Assembly: GCF_051020975.1 (NCBI RefSeq)
Contig: NC_135034.1
Span: forward strand, 3,348,001 to 3,412,000
Source: Osmia lignaria lignaria
Lineage: Eukaryota; Arthropoda; Insecta; Hymenoptera; Megachilidae
DNA: 64,000 bases
Direction of reading: 5' to 3'
Within the stretch, counting starts at the first letter, position 1, and each line of letters starts with the position of its first letter. This document shows positions 1-9,735 of this stretch, in pieces. Under the pieces are notes generated by a model. It ran no database searches, was not told where the DNA came from, and worked only from the letters and a program-made list of their open reading frames with translations. A program made the position numbers and the translations under genes.

Positions 1-68
1 GGAAAAAACCTCCTGTAGAACGCCATCTTGGGCTTCGCCCAAGAAAAGTCAAGAACAAAAAAAAAAAA

Positions 69-1481
69 ACTGTAGAAATCGGTAGAAATCGATAGTTCCA
101 CTATTTTTCCACGCATTCATAGCCGACTCTAGTACTAGCCGTGCTGAAGTAAAAATGGCAACACCGCGAGAGTCCGGTCTGAATATATCAACACCTACCC
201 TACTCTATCTGCCTCCCGGACTCCCAGACTCTCAGCCAATCAACGTCGTCAGACTCCCGACACTCTCTGGACTTCACATAACCTCTTTGGTTTCGATCCA
301 ATCATTTCGCTTGTTTCAAGGTTTTTATTAACTTATATACACGTTTATCAATTCTTAAATGTTTCAATTTGATCCAAAGATGGTTTCATTTTGCTTCATA
401 CCTAAATTTTCTTGAAACCACTGTAAATATTTCAAATATCATGCTTCACAACACCAAACTACTGTGAGAGTACACAAAATATATATCACATTTATAACAA
501 TTTTATACTACCACATCACTTCTATTTGCCATAGTTGCAACGTTTATATATTGTTTATACATAATTAACACAAAATAGTGTATATTACTACAGCTTTTTA
601 TTAAAAAGGACGTTAATTACAATTCCGAGCACAGGACTCTGTTTTTGAAAATAGGACTCCCGATTGTCACGTGAGCGGTGTTGCCACGTTGTTCAGCATG
701 GCTAGTACTAGAGTCGGCTGTGACGCATTTTCATGATCAACCCCTTTTTTTGTCGAAAATCACGAGTACTTTTCAATTTTTTAACGAGGGAAGGTACTTA
801 TCATGAAAAATAAGTTGTTTTAAATACGACGCAATAAAATAGTAAAAAATCGAAAAAATTAATAATTCCACTATTTTTCCATATATTTGCATGAACGACC
901 ACTCTTTTTACTGGAAATCGCGAATAGTTTTCAATTTTTTAGTGAGGAAAGGTGCTTATCGTGGAAAATAGTTGTTCTAAATACGACGCAATAAAATGGT
1001 AAAAAATCGATAAAATCAATAATTCCACTATTTTTCCATATATTTGCATGATCGACCACTCTTTTTATTGGAAATTGCGAATAGTTTTCAATTCTAAAAA
1101 GAGTGGTCGATCATGCAAATATATGGAAAAATAGTGGAATTATTGATTTTATCGATTTTTTACCATTTTATTGCGTCGTATTTAGAACAACTATTTTCCA
1201 CGATAAGCACCTTTCCTCACTAAAAAATTGAAAACTATTTGCGATTTCCAGTAAAAAGAGTGGTCGTTCATGCAAATATATGGAAAAATAGTGGAATTAT
1301 TGATTTTTTCGAGTTTTTACTATTTTATTGCGTCGTATTTAGAACAATTTATTTTCCATGATAAGCACCTTCCCTCGTTAAAAAATTGAAAAGTATTCGT
1401 GATTTTCGACAAAAAAAGGGGTTGATCATAAAAATGCGTGGAAAAATAGTGGAACTATCAATTTCTATCAATTTCTACAGT
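69..1481. mobile_element. Palindromic foldback element with internal repeated modules
   Basis: The first ~50 bases (69-117) reappear as reverse complement at 1434-1481, and 723-1085 reappears inverted at about 1090-1440. The whole is one long palindrome. Each arm holds two diverged ~155-bp modules with the shared strings gacgcaataaaatagtaaaa and ccactatttttcca. No ORF is present, so this is a non-autonomous foldback or MITE-like element. A separate MITE (118-722) interrupts the left arm. A degenerate module copy lies near 55,070-55,170. Family not recognised. Confidence 0.75.
118..722. mobile_element. Nested MITE with ~45-bp imperfect TIRs
   Basis: The left end starts catagccgactctagtac and the right end is its near-exact inverse. 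Similarity continues with TGGCAACACCGC in both ends (about 45 bp in total). The flanks carry acgcatt at 111-117 and 723-729, a 7-bp duplication (8 bp with one mismatch). The undisturbed arm of the host palindrome shows the site without the insert. TSD length fits hAT- or P-like MITEs, but I cannot choose between them. No coding capacity. Confidence 0.75.
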
Positions 1482-2153
1482 CTTATCGCGTCAGCTGTAT
1501 AACGCGTTACATTCTGTCATGTGCTCCGTGTTTCGCCAAAAAATTGTAAAGTATCGGTGATTACCAGGAAAAAGAAATAGAATTGACACAATATATTGTC
1601 GGATTACATGTGATTAAAAAATTCTAGTACAATTGTTCAAGAAATTTAGTGAATTGTGCATTGTAAGATTTTAGGTTATATTTGCTTATGGTGACATAAA
1701 ACTAATTCACAGTAATTGGATATCATTTTCTATCTGTTCTCCATAAGTCTTCACTGAACAAGATTGTTTCTAAATGTTTTAATATATTTTCTAAATGGTC
1801 TGAACAATAGAATATTTCAATTGGACTCTTTTAGTCGGATGGGATGAGTTTGAGATTTGTAAACACAAGTGATACAAAATAGATGAAAGTGAATAGTAAA
1901 GTAACAACTTCGATATTACAACTTTTTTTCTTATTTATGAATTTTAACACGACAAAAGTATTTATTTGTAAGTAAAAAAAGACAATGTGAACGATGAATT
2001 AAACTCTATATTAAGGAAATTGGAACAGGAAATTACAATTTATAAGTCTCATTATCTCCTGCTAATTTATTTACTTAAAGTATGCTGGCATTACATTGTT
2101 TTTATAGTCGATGATTTGCAAAATAAACTTATCTAATTTAATAATCTTCTTCT

Positions 2154-2239
2154 TTAGATAATATGTTCACTGTATCTATTATATTTTTCTACTTCATAAT
2201 TTGTTTGTTGTAATTTCCTCATCACTGTGTGAATAAATG
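2154..2239 (-). pseudogene. Exon-like module L2 (unknown family)
   Basis: A polypyrimidine tract and ttttcag acceptor precede this short ORF, which ends at a TAA. The peptide carries the family pattern M-x-K-L-Q-Q followed by VEK and NRYS. Its closest sibling is module R3 at 54,420-54,516. The acceptor, reading phase (two bases, then the first codon) and terminal stop position are shared with modules L1 and R1-R3. It may be a terminal exon or a repeat fossil; function unknown. Confidence 0.4.
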
Positions 2240-2427
2240 CTGAAAATAAAGAAAAAGAAATCATATTATTATATATTCATACATTGTACTCAAGAACATT
2301 AATTTGAAATAAAGGATGTAATGAAGAAATTAAGGTTTAATATTTCTTTTACCTTAAGCATATTTCCAGATATATCTTGCGACAAAGTAATTGCATTTCT
2401 TTACAGAGTACGTTCTTGTTATTTGCC

Positions 2428-2530
2428 TTAGTATTTGACTCTACGCTGGTTAACTTCTTTAATGTATCCATTCAATTTTTCTACTTCATAATTTTTGGTG
2501 GTAATTTTCCCATCAATGTTTGAACAGGTT
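2428..2530 (-). pseudogene. Exon-like module L1 (unknown family, one-base frameshift)
   Basis: Same acceptor context as the sibling modules (ctatattttcag). The peptide starts PVQTLMGKL and ends NQRRVKY-stop, but a one-base loss in an A-run breaks the frame between the halves. Siblings R1 (53,825) and R2 (54,118) keep one frame across the same interval. Confidence 0.4.
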
Positions 2531-2674
2531 CTGAAAATATAGAAAAAGAACAAGAAATAGTATTATTATATATTGATACATTGTATTCAACTGCATTTAT
2601 ACTTGGAATCCACCAAATTACTTACCAAATAATGGCAAATATACTCCCATTTTGATTTTGATTGTCATACTCAA

Positions 2675-2866
2675 TTATTGAAAGATATCTGTTATATAAT
2701 TTTTTTCTTTACGTAAAGAGATACATGCTACTTTAGAAGGAGTAGCAAGAGTATATATGAATGTACGTACCATGCCATGCCGTATTGTCAACAACATATA
2801 AAGTTCAAATAAAGTCAAAGAAACTTGCACGTATTTATTACTCAGCAACATTATTCCATCTTGCAT
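2675..2866 (-). pseudogene. Exon-like ORF with LTIRHGMVR motif
   Basis: A 63-codon open frame with a hydrophobic middle (VSLTLFELYMLLT) followed by IRHGMVR. A diverged copy with VSL...LTMRHDMVR occurs on the plus strand at about 50,940-51,060, upstream of the insertion point of the deleted TTAA element. The amino-acid pattern is kept although the DNA has drifted, which suggests past coding. No known family recognised. Confidence 0.4.
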
Positions 2867-2880
2867 TCCATTTCCTGCAA

Positions 2881-3208
2881 TATATGGTTGATTCTGCTTG
2901 TAATTTGGTAAGTACTTTCAAGATGTGATTCACTCTGACCTGTATCTGTCAAAAGTTATACATAGTTTCCCCGACTGTATTTGCTTCATGAAATAAGTGA
3001 TTCATCCTTCAGTTTGCTCTTACTGGCAAGGGGTACCACCCAAGTATAACGCTCACTTATTAATGTAACTTTGCGACCTTGTGGAGCTCGTCGAGCTGAA
3101 CACGCCTATACTCCATTTTGGGGGTAGACGGCTAATTGTTTAAAAGATATTAACAATTAAAGTTAGTAACTACTCACATTGAGAAGTATGACAAAATCAT
3201 GTATAGAC
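2881..3208. other. No gene recognised
   Basis: AT-rich sequence with no convincing ORF or repeat structure that I can support. Confidence 0.5.
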
Positions 3209-3280
3209 ACCGTTGGTTCCGTTGTAAAACGCATGACTTGCAATCCGAAGGTCCACGGTTCAAATCCATGGTTCCCCACT
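3209..3280 (+). pseudogene. tRNA-like sequence (pseudogene or SINE head)
   Basis: A perfect Pol III box B (GGTTCAAATCC) lies at 3257-3267, a box-A-like TGGTTCCGTTG stretch near 3214, and a T-run terminator right after. The T arm pairs 4 of 5. The 5' end does not pair with the 3' GTTCCCC, and the anticodon stem is poor. It resembles Cys/Ala-type tRNAs only loosely. Not a functional tRNA as read. Confidence 0.45.
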
Positions 3281-3412
3281 TTTTTTTTTAATTATAATTT
3301 CTCTTTTTCGAATAACTATTGCAGGTGTGCTATAATCATTGCATTTATTAATAATTAATTACATGCGCTGTAATTTTTATAGAATTTAAGTTATGATTTC
3401 TATCCAGTACGT

Positions 3413-3691
3413 ACATTTGCATCGTTACTGTATTCGAAATTTCCAAGCGTTTATTTGTTATTACAGACACACAATTATTGTAAATAGATACAAGTACTTG
3501 TGCATAATTGTAAATAACTACATCTTACTGTAGCTACTTGTCAATACTTGTAAATATGAATTATAAAATGGTGCGGTAGTATAAATGAATGTACCCTTTT
3601 TGAGTATATTGAACTTGTAAAAAATAATTGTCTGTGTGTGTAATAACAAATAAACGGGTATAAATTTCGAATGGGGTAAAGATGTAAATGT
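3413..3691. mobile_element. Small palindromic MITE
   Basis: About 70 bases at 3413-3482 (including attcgaaattt and cgtttatttgttattac) recur as reverse complement at about 3622-3691, around a ~140-bp AT-rich core. No ORF. No clear target-site duplication seen. Confidence 0.6.
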
Positions 3692-3809
3692 AAATCCTTT
3701 AATTATTCTACGTTTTCACATATTAATGTATTTTTCCTTCCCGCCCATTTATTACCAAGTCCACCATACTCCAATCAAATCATATTCAGCAGCATCATTC
3801 ATTCATAAA

Positions 3810-4391
3810 ATTTTTAATTTTGCGCTGCCTCCGAAAAGATTGCACTGTATTTAATATGCTATTTAATATTTAAATCAACTGAGCTGGTGAGAATTCATAC
3901 AAATTAAATCAACATTACTTCATACTTTATAGTGCATTTTGTAGTCGGTTGTATTTTTTTTTATATTATTGTATTTCACACTTTTTAGTGGCGATCTGTA
4001 TATTCTTTGCAGAGTAATAGCTACACACCGTACAACATTAGTATAACAATAGAGAATTGCAGCAAAAAGTTTATTGCAAATGGGATCATCGCGAAAACAT
4101 TTTCTACTAAATACGAAAGGTTTCATCGCGATTGGTACATTCCCTGTAAAAAAAACGCCGAACATACACGAAACAGTACGCTTTTTTGCAACAAAAAATG
4201 GTAAACAATGAAAAAATGCAAGATGTTTTTTTATGGGATCAATCGGGAGACAGGTCCTACAAGATGCAAAAGGTTTCGTTCCGATTGGTCTATCCATCTC
4301 GGAGTAATCGATGAACATAAAAGAAGGAAAGAAAAAGAAAAAAAAACTGATCGAATTGGGTAACCTTCTCCTTTTCAAAGTCGGTTAAAAA
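3810..4391 (+). repeat. Interspersed repeat, inverted copy at 39.79-40.14 kb
   Basis: Contains two copies of a block reading ggtttc-rt-ccgattggt (near 4107-4135 and 4269-4290) and ends in caaagtcggttaaaaa. The minus-strand copy near 39,796-40,140 carries the same blocks in inverse order. The cgattggt blocks followed by attactccg resemble a repeat common in arthropod genomes, from memory only. The first part (3810-3880) also resembles the arm at 41,402-41,555. Confidence 0.55.
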
Positions 4392-5204
4392 AAAATTTAG
4401 CTTAATCAGACAAACAGTTCCCGAGATGAAAATTCGTATCTGAAGCCCGTTTTCGCCAAAATGGGCAAAAATTGAAAACGTCGAAGGCCTGTAACTTCTA
4501 AACAAATTCTGAACTTGCAAAGTGATGACTTAATCCCTTCCGAATTTCACATGGACTACAACAAATTTCATTTAGAACAAAATCGCTGAAAAGTTATCGA
4601 TTTGGCATGGAATAAACCGTATATTAAAATTAAACCGTATATGGGCAGTTATAGCGACTGTCACGAAAACCACCATTATACCGCTATGGCTTTGACGACG
4701 GTCGTCAAATCTGCCAGATGTCGCCGAAATTGCCCATTCATTGGAAAAAATGTCACCAGAACTGCCTTACAACATACATATATTTATTGAGTAAATAGAC
4801 TATAATAAGGTAAGATTAACGATAAAGTACGATTAACGATATGTAATACTGTTGGCTGTTTTGCACATAACAAGGAGGTAGTACAGGCGAGCTTCCAGCT
4901 CGCCACGCGGTCCCCTTTGCCGCTTAGGTGGGGAGAGTGGAGAAGGGGAAGAAGGAGGCAGAACGCATATTCTAATACTCCCTGCCGTTCGCATTCCTTC
5001 ATGCTCTCTTCCCACTCATCTCCTCTGTCTTTTCTTTCTCCCTCGTCTCATCTTGCTCTATTTCTCATCTTTTCTTTTCTCCTCATCTCCTTATTTCAAA
5101 TTTCACTGTCTGAAAGAAAACAAGTACATTTTAATTATTTCAATTTCAGTTACCCGACGTCAGCATTGTCTCTCTGTTCTGTTAATAATTCTGTCGGTCA
5201 AGAC
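4392..5204. other. No gene recognised
   Basis: Overlapping open frames on both strands here are short and show no known domain. 4900-5100 is a CT-rich stretch (low-complexity pyrimidine track), which explains the Ser/Phe/Leu-rich translations. I see no supported feature. Confidence 0.5.
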
Positions 5205-5485
5205 TTCATCCTCAATTTTTTTCAGATTTTTTGAAGAGGTGCGCCATAATTAAAAAAATTAAAAACCGATTTTTTCGCTGCTTTTAGCGTGTTAGAATTA
5301 CTTATTCGACGAATTTTCGTCTGTTATTTATGAAATACATGGTATATACACTGTTCAATGTTTTTACATGCAGTGGAATAGAATAGGAACTAAACTAAAT
5401 AAACCTAATTGATAAAAGTACGTTACATCCGTTATATTTCAAAAGATTAAAGGTATTTCAACGGTGTCGGTGGTTCAGCGGTAAA

Positions 5486-5497
5486 GCGTCTGACTGC
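5486..5497. repeat. Target-site duplication of Jockey-1 (left)
   Basis: gcgtctgactgc at 5486-5497 is repeated exactly at 9079-9090, on either side of the LINE. Three preceding A bases also match, but they may belong to the poly-A tail. Confidence 0.9.
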
Positions 5498-5759
5498 GGT
5501 CTCACGGCGACCGTGAAGGTGAACGGACGTGCGTGACCGCTACTCAAAGGTAGTTCCTCAGTTTATTAGTCTTTGTGTAGCGATAACACTTGTGGTCAAG
5601 AGTATTTTCTGTCCTCGTTGCTGTGTTCTTGTGTTCGGTGGCTTAATTGTTCCATAGCCCTTATGTACTTTTGCTGTGTGTTACGTGTCTACTACACCCG
5701 TTCGTGATAGTGGTTTCTATAGCCCTGTGGCGGGCTGGGCCCGTAAGGCCCATTCTGCA

Positions 5760-7286
5760 ATGGCGTCCCCAACCACGCATAAGGCAAAGCGTGGGGCTTC
5801 GCCTAGTGACACGGACAGACATGCTTCGTCGCTTGAGCACTCCATTCGACTTAGGGAAGCTAAAACGCCTAGGTTACACTCCCTACAACTCGATAAACTG
5901 TATAAACAAGTCATGAGTGAAAGTAAACCGAAACAGTGCAATATGGCGCTCAACCTGAATTCGGCTAGGTTGCGCGCGGCCACCACGCTACTCTCTGGCG
6001 CCGCCATCTTAGACAGTGCGCATACGCAGAAGCCAGGTACTAGCGGCTGGCAAGTCCCGAAGAAGACAGCCAAAATTACGGCCAACGAACCCGTAGCCCC
6101 GCCACAGGGCGGTTCAAGCGGAGGCTGCAATAGATTCAGTGCACTCTCAGCTGATGGTGCTGAGATGGATGCCGATGACATTGACGACACGGCCGACGGA
6201 GCTGGGCAACCAAAAGCAGCAAAAATTCATAGACCCCCACCAATATACTCTGTCAACACGTCATTGCAGGCGCTCATTCAATTGGCGAAGAATATGAATC
6301 TGACTAAAGGAGACTTCACAATCAAAGAAGTAGTGGCGGGCAGCCACACAATTTACTTTAATCGGTTAGAACATTTTGAGCTATTCAAGAACAAGCTCGC
6401 AGAAGCCAAAGTTCATTTTTACACATATACCCCTAAAAGCCAAAAACCGAAATCGCTGATCATTAAAGGGATCAGAGGCGATTTTCCCTGTGACGATATT
6501 AAGGCCGAGATACAAGAACTACAACTGGCTAATGTGGAGATTATTAGCCTCAGTAAGTTCCATTTCAATAAGAGGGACCCAGATAGATTCTATCACATAC
6601 TACAGGTATCTAGTGGTAGCCAAACGGCTGAGCTATTCAAGATCAAGTCCCTTGCCTTCCAGAAGGTGAAATGGGAGCACCTTAAGAAGCCCGCGATATA
6701 TCAATGCAAGAAGTGCCAGCGCCTGGGCCACGCTAGCAAGAACTGCAACCTGCCGTTCCGTTGTGTTAAGTGTGCGCAGACGCACACTCCGGGCAACTGT
6801 CTCATTTCGGAGGCTTCCGAGAAATCGGCGCTCAAGTGCGCGAACTGTGGACAGGAGGGGCATCCGGCTTCTTACAGAGGTTGCTCATTTATTAAATTTG
6901 CGATGCAGAGAAGGAAGTCGCAAACGGCTAACCAGGCCAACCAGAAGCTGCGTGATTTTAGCGCGCGGCAGAGCCTGGTGAAAAGGGGCATGAGCTTCGC
7001 CCAAGCGTTGGGCCTTAACCGGGGAGAGGACCCTCCAACGCCACCTACTGTGGAGTTGCAGCGGACCAGCTACCCCCTGCCCGGCAAGCCTGCTGGAACT
7101 CAAGCGCCGTCGCGGCCATCTCCCCCTCCACAACCCTCTAAAACCCCTAGTTGGTTGAACGAACTCAAAGCGGATATTTCTCTACTAGTTTCACAGCAGC
7201 TTGAATCGTTGTCAGCGCAGATCACGGCCAACTCTGAGAAAATCGAATTTATTCTTAATTCTTTGTTCAGCCCTCATAATGGCTAA
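5760..7286 (+). CDS. Jockey-1 ORF1, Gag-like nucleic-acid-binding protein
   Basis: A 508-codon open frame from the first in-frame ATG (gcaATGGCG). The same frame is open further upstream without an ATG. The N-terminal ~170 residues are low-complexity. A central region (PPPIYSVNTSLQALIQLAKN onward) matches the pre-zinc-finger domain of Jockey/CR1 ORF1s. Three CCHC-like zinc knuckles follow, starting CKKCQRLGH, CVKCAQTH and CANCGQEGH. The C-terminal part is proline-rich, then a short coiled-coil-like stretch. Known ORF1s of this clade bind element RNA. Its frame is undamaged, unlike ORF2. It overlaps the ORF2 start by 8 bases. Confidence 0.9.
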   Translation: MASPTTHKAKRGASPSDTDRHASSLEHSIRLREAKTPRLHSLQLDKLYKQVMSESKPKQCNMALNLNSARLRAATTLLSGAAILDSAHTQKPGTSGWQVPKKTAKITANEPVAPPQGGSSGGCNRFSALSADGAEMDADDIDDTADGAGQPKAAKIHRPPPIYSVNTSLQALIQLAKNMNLTKGDFTIKEVVAGSHTIYFNRLEHFELFKNKLAEAKVHFYTYTPKSQKPKSLIIKGIRGDFPCDDIKAEIQELQLANVEIISLSKFHFNKRDPDRFYHILQVSSGSQTAELFKIKSLAFQKVKWEHLKKPAIYQCKKCQRLGHASKNCNLPFRCVKCAQTHTPGNCLISEASEKSALKCANCGQEGHPASYRGCSFIKFAMQRRKSQTANQANQKLRDFSARQSLVKRGMSFAQALGLNRGEDPPTPPTVELQRTSYPLPGKPAGTQAPSRPSPPPQPSKTPSWLNELKADISLLVSQQLESLSAQITANSEKIEFILNSLFSPHNG

Positions 7287-8636
7287 TATCCCTGTTCCTG
7301 TTAGTAACATTAAGATAGCGGCGATTAACGTTAATTCGTTATGTGCTAACTATAGAAGGCTTGAGCTGTTAGACTTTGCACGAAGATATGGTCACGACGC
7401 CATCTTTATATCGGAAACCAAACTAAATGCTAACCACAAAGTTTCCTTCCCTAATTATATTTTTATCAGGAACGACAGGCATGCTTTTAATCATGGCGGA
7501 GGAACTGCTATTCTGGTCAGGAAGAACCTCCAGTTCGATACCATTAATCTCCCGATAATGCGGGAATTTCAAATTATCGAGGGTACTATTTTAAAGCTCC
7601 CCTCTCTTCACAATAAGAACTTATTTCTAATCAGTATCTATGCCCGCAATGATAACAGGACATTATTTGTGGATGAGCTCTCTGCCCTTTTCCGTGCTCT
7701 CGAGCTTCATAGAGATGAGAATTATTTCATTATGGCCGGTGACTTTAACGTTAGATGTAAACAGTGGGGCGATCGTGCGAATAACCAGCGGGGCTGTTTT
7801 TTTAATCGATGGACTGAAATATATGAACAGGAATTTAAGATTAATGTGATTACTCCATACTCCCCCACTTTCAAACCAGCAGACTCCTTCCTGGATATTT
7901 GCCTAGCTGACTCCCGGCTAGCTCACACGAATCGCCACGGACTCACCAATAAAGCGATTACGCTCCCATATAATAATCTCTCTTTCCTTCAAGATTGGGA
8001 ATGACTCTATCCTCCTGGGATGTACTAATCCGCTGCCCCAGCGATTTAATTATAAAGCCACCAATTGGGAAGCCTTCACTGAGAGGTTGGGCGTTAACTA
8101 TCCTGCTTCAATCCCGGACAATCGTAACCTGTCAATTTCCGCAATTGACAGTGAGCTGCTTGTCATCAATAACTGTATTATAAACACTATTCAGGAGACG
8201 ATACCTTGTTTCCTCGTATATATATAATAAGGCAGATATCCCTAGAATCGATAATTTTATTTTAAAACTTACTATGAACTACTTCTGTAAACTTCCTGAG
8301 ATTCAGAACCATATGGTCCAGCAGCTTGCTGAAATCGAGCCTTCCTACGCACTCCGACAATTATCCACGGGCTACGTCACACCGCAGGCTTTTATCTACT
8401 GTGACAATAATGGCCTTATCCAAAACGCGGATAACGTGCCAATCCTCTACCACTGGCGGCGTAATAGAGCCGACAAGCGGATCGCGATCGACTTCAAATA
8501 CTCCGCGGCCGTCCCGCGCCGAGATAAGATGGATTTTTCCAGATCTAATTTAAAAAAATTTTGGTGGCTATCTTTACATAGTGTCCATTTACCCGCCCTT
8601 ATTTCGCGTATGAACCGCACGCGAAGATCTAGTTGA
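7279..8636 (+). pseudogene. Jockey-1 ORF2 remnant: endonuclease and C-terminus, no RT
   Basis: Begins ATGGCTAATATCCC, overlapping the ORF1 stop. The first ~230 codons form an exonuclease/endonuclease/phosphatase domain: INVNSLC near the start, the catalytic E in FISETKLN, then GGGTAILVR and AGDFNVRCKQWG. A frameshift near 7985 moves the frame for the NWEAFTERLGVNYP linker. After a stop near 8225, a C-terminal piece (KLTMNYFCKLPEIQN and onward) resumes. None of the RT motifs are present. A complete Jockey ORF2 is about 900 residues, so roughly half is missing. Confidence 0.85.
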
Positions 8637-9078
8637 GCCAGATGGGTGCTGTGCCCCTTGTATATTACTCCCCCCTGTCTCTCTTCTCTCATTTTTCCTT
8701 AGTCTATAAGCATCCCCTGTACATATACCTCCCGCCTCTATTTCTTTTAAGTTAGGTTAAGTTTGCTCAAGACTGATCCGTGGGGTTTTTCTCCTTTTGT
8801 ACTTTTTTTTCCCTTTTGCGTTAAGCGTTACCTCGCACTTAATTTTTGGAGTATATCGTTATATACTCTGGCAATACGTTAGTTTATAAATTGACCATGT
8901 GATTGTTACTATTTAGAGTTAGCCTCCGAGTCCCCTCCTGTAACGGGCAAGCTGGCTGTGATTCCCCAAAGATTGTACTGAATTCCTTTTTTCGTTTAGT
9001 TTTTGTATTCTCATAGCCTTAGGACTGATATATGTACCACTGTTAACAAAAACAATAAAACGATTTAAAAAAAAAAAA
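8637..9078 (+). other. Jockey-1 3' UTR and poly-A tail
   Basis: Non-coding, T-rich. AATAAA lies a few bases before a run of about 12 A at the end. The tail directly abuts the right target-site duplication. Confidence 0.8.
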
Positions 9079-9394
9079 GCGTCTGACTGCTAAACCGCTA
9101 GAAACTTCTTTTCGTAGGTTCGAGTCCACTCAGACTCAATCTTTTTTTTTTGGAAATACATTTTTTCAAACTTCTACCTACATGATAATCGTTAATATAC
9201 TTGTTTACAAATGTTTTAATAATATTTTTTAAATATTTTTATCTGTAATATACATATACCATTTTGAAGTACTTTCTATTCTACCGTTTCTCTTGTCATA
9301 TATTTTGTCAGTTACAGTATTGTTTAATATTTTTCATTATCTTTAACAATTCTGGATAAGTAGTTTGAAAAAATGTATTAACAAAAAAAAAAAG

Positions 9395-9479
9395 ATTGAT
9401 TCTGAGTGGACTCGAACCTACGAAAAGAAGCTTCTAGCGGTTTAGCAGTCAGCCGCTTTACCGCTGGACCACCGACACC
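9395..9479 (-). pseudogene. tRNA-Ser(GCT)-like sequence, uninterrupted copy
   Basis: Inverse partner of the split copy. Minus strand: box A tggtccagcgg, anticodon region ctgactgctaaac, box B GGTTCGAGTCC (plus-strand 9408-9418), then a run of 10 or more T. Acceptor halves do not pair and the T stem is only partly paired. It may still be recognised by Pol III, but it is unlikely to make a charged tRNA. Confidence 0.5.
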
Positions 9480-9735
9480 GTTGAAAATACCTTTAATCTT
9501 TTAAAGTATAACGAACGTAACGTACTTTTATCAATTAGGTTTATTTAGCTTAATTCCTATTCTATTCCATTGCATATAAAAACATTGACCAGTGTATATA
9601 CCATGTATTTGATAAATGACAGACGAAAATTCGTCGAATAAGTAACTCTAACACGCAAAAAACAGCGAAAAAATCGGTTTTTAATTTTTTTAACTGCGGC
9701 GCACCTCTCCAAAAAATCTGAAAAAAATTGAGGAT

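Larger units (their letters stand above)
1540..2880 (-). repeat. AT-rich segment paralogous (inverted) to 50.6-51.1 and 53.6-55.0 kb
   Basis: Read on the minus strand, this segment aligns by eye with 50,940-51,060 and then with 53,640-55,030 on the plus strand, in the same order. It holds the exon-like modules listed separately at 2675-2866, 2428-2530 and 2154-2239. Between them are stretches such as gatatatctggaaatatg and ttaatgttgttgagtac. It could be an old segmental duplication of a host gene fragment or an unclassified repeat. No known protein recognised. Confidence 0.6.
5498..9078 (+). mobile_element. Jockey-1: Jockey-clade LINE, internally deleted
   Basis: Bounded by the 12-bp duplication gcgtctgactgc. 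It has a 5' leader (5498-5759), an intact ORF1, a damaged ORF2 and a 3' UTR ending with an AATAAA signal and a poly-A tail. ORF2 keeps the endonuclease and a C-terminal piece, but the reverse transcriptase is missing, with a deletion join near 8215-8230. Because the tail and TSD are intact, the copy was inserted by target-primed reverse transcription. Either the deletion came later or a deleted RNA was mobilised in trans. Confidence 0.9.
5464..9145 (+). pseudogene. tRNA-Ser(GCT)-like sequence split by a retrotransposon
   Basis: The 5' part is 5464-5497, with box A tggttcagcgg. The 3' part is 9091-9145, with box B GGTTCGAGTCC exact at 9117-9127 and then a T-run. Together they give a class-II-like tRNA with a long variable region and a GCT-type anticodon loop (gactgctaaac). 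The acceptor ends do not pair and the T stem is weak, so a pseudogene or tRNA-derived repeat is likelier than a working gene. Jockey-1 sits in the anticodon arm and separates box A from box B. Confidence 0.55.
5205..9735. repeat. Palindrome with a tRNA-Ser-like sequence in each arm (interrupted by Jockey-1)
   Basis: The left arm is 5205-5497 joined to 9091-9190. The right arm, about 9340-9735, is its inverse. Shared blocks include the tRNA-like sequence, aaaaccgattttttcgct and gacgaattttcgtctgt. The loop is ~150 bp. The arms place two tRNA-Ser-like sequences convergently, 3' ends toward each other, each followed by a T-run. Substitutions between the arms show it is not brand new. Confidence 0.75.

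Noticed and set aside
4833..5253. Overlapping Ser/Leu/Phe-rich frames on both strands
   Set aside because: A pyrimidine-rich low-complexity track produces them. No domain, and frames overlap on both strands.
9395..9479. Functional tRNA-Ser gene
   Set aside because: Boxes A and B are good, but the acceptor halves do not pair and the T stem is poor.
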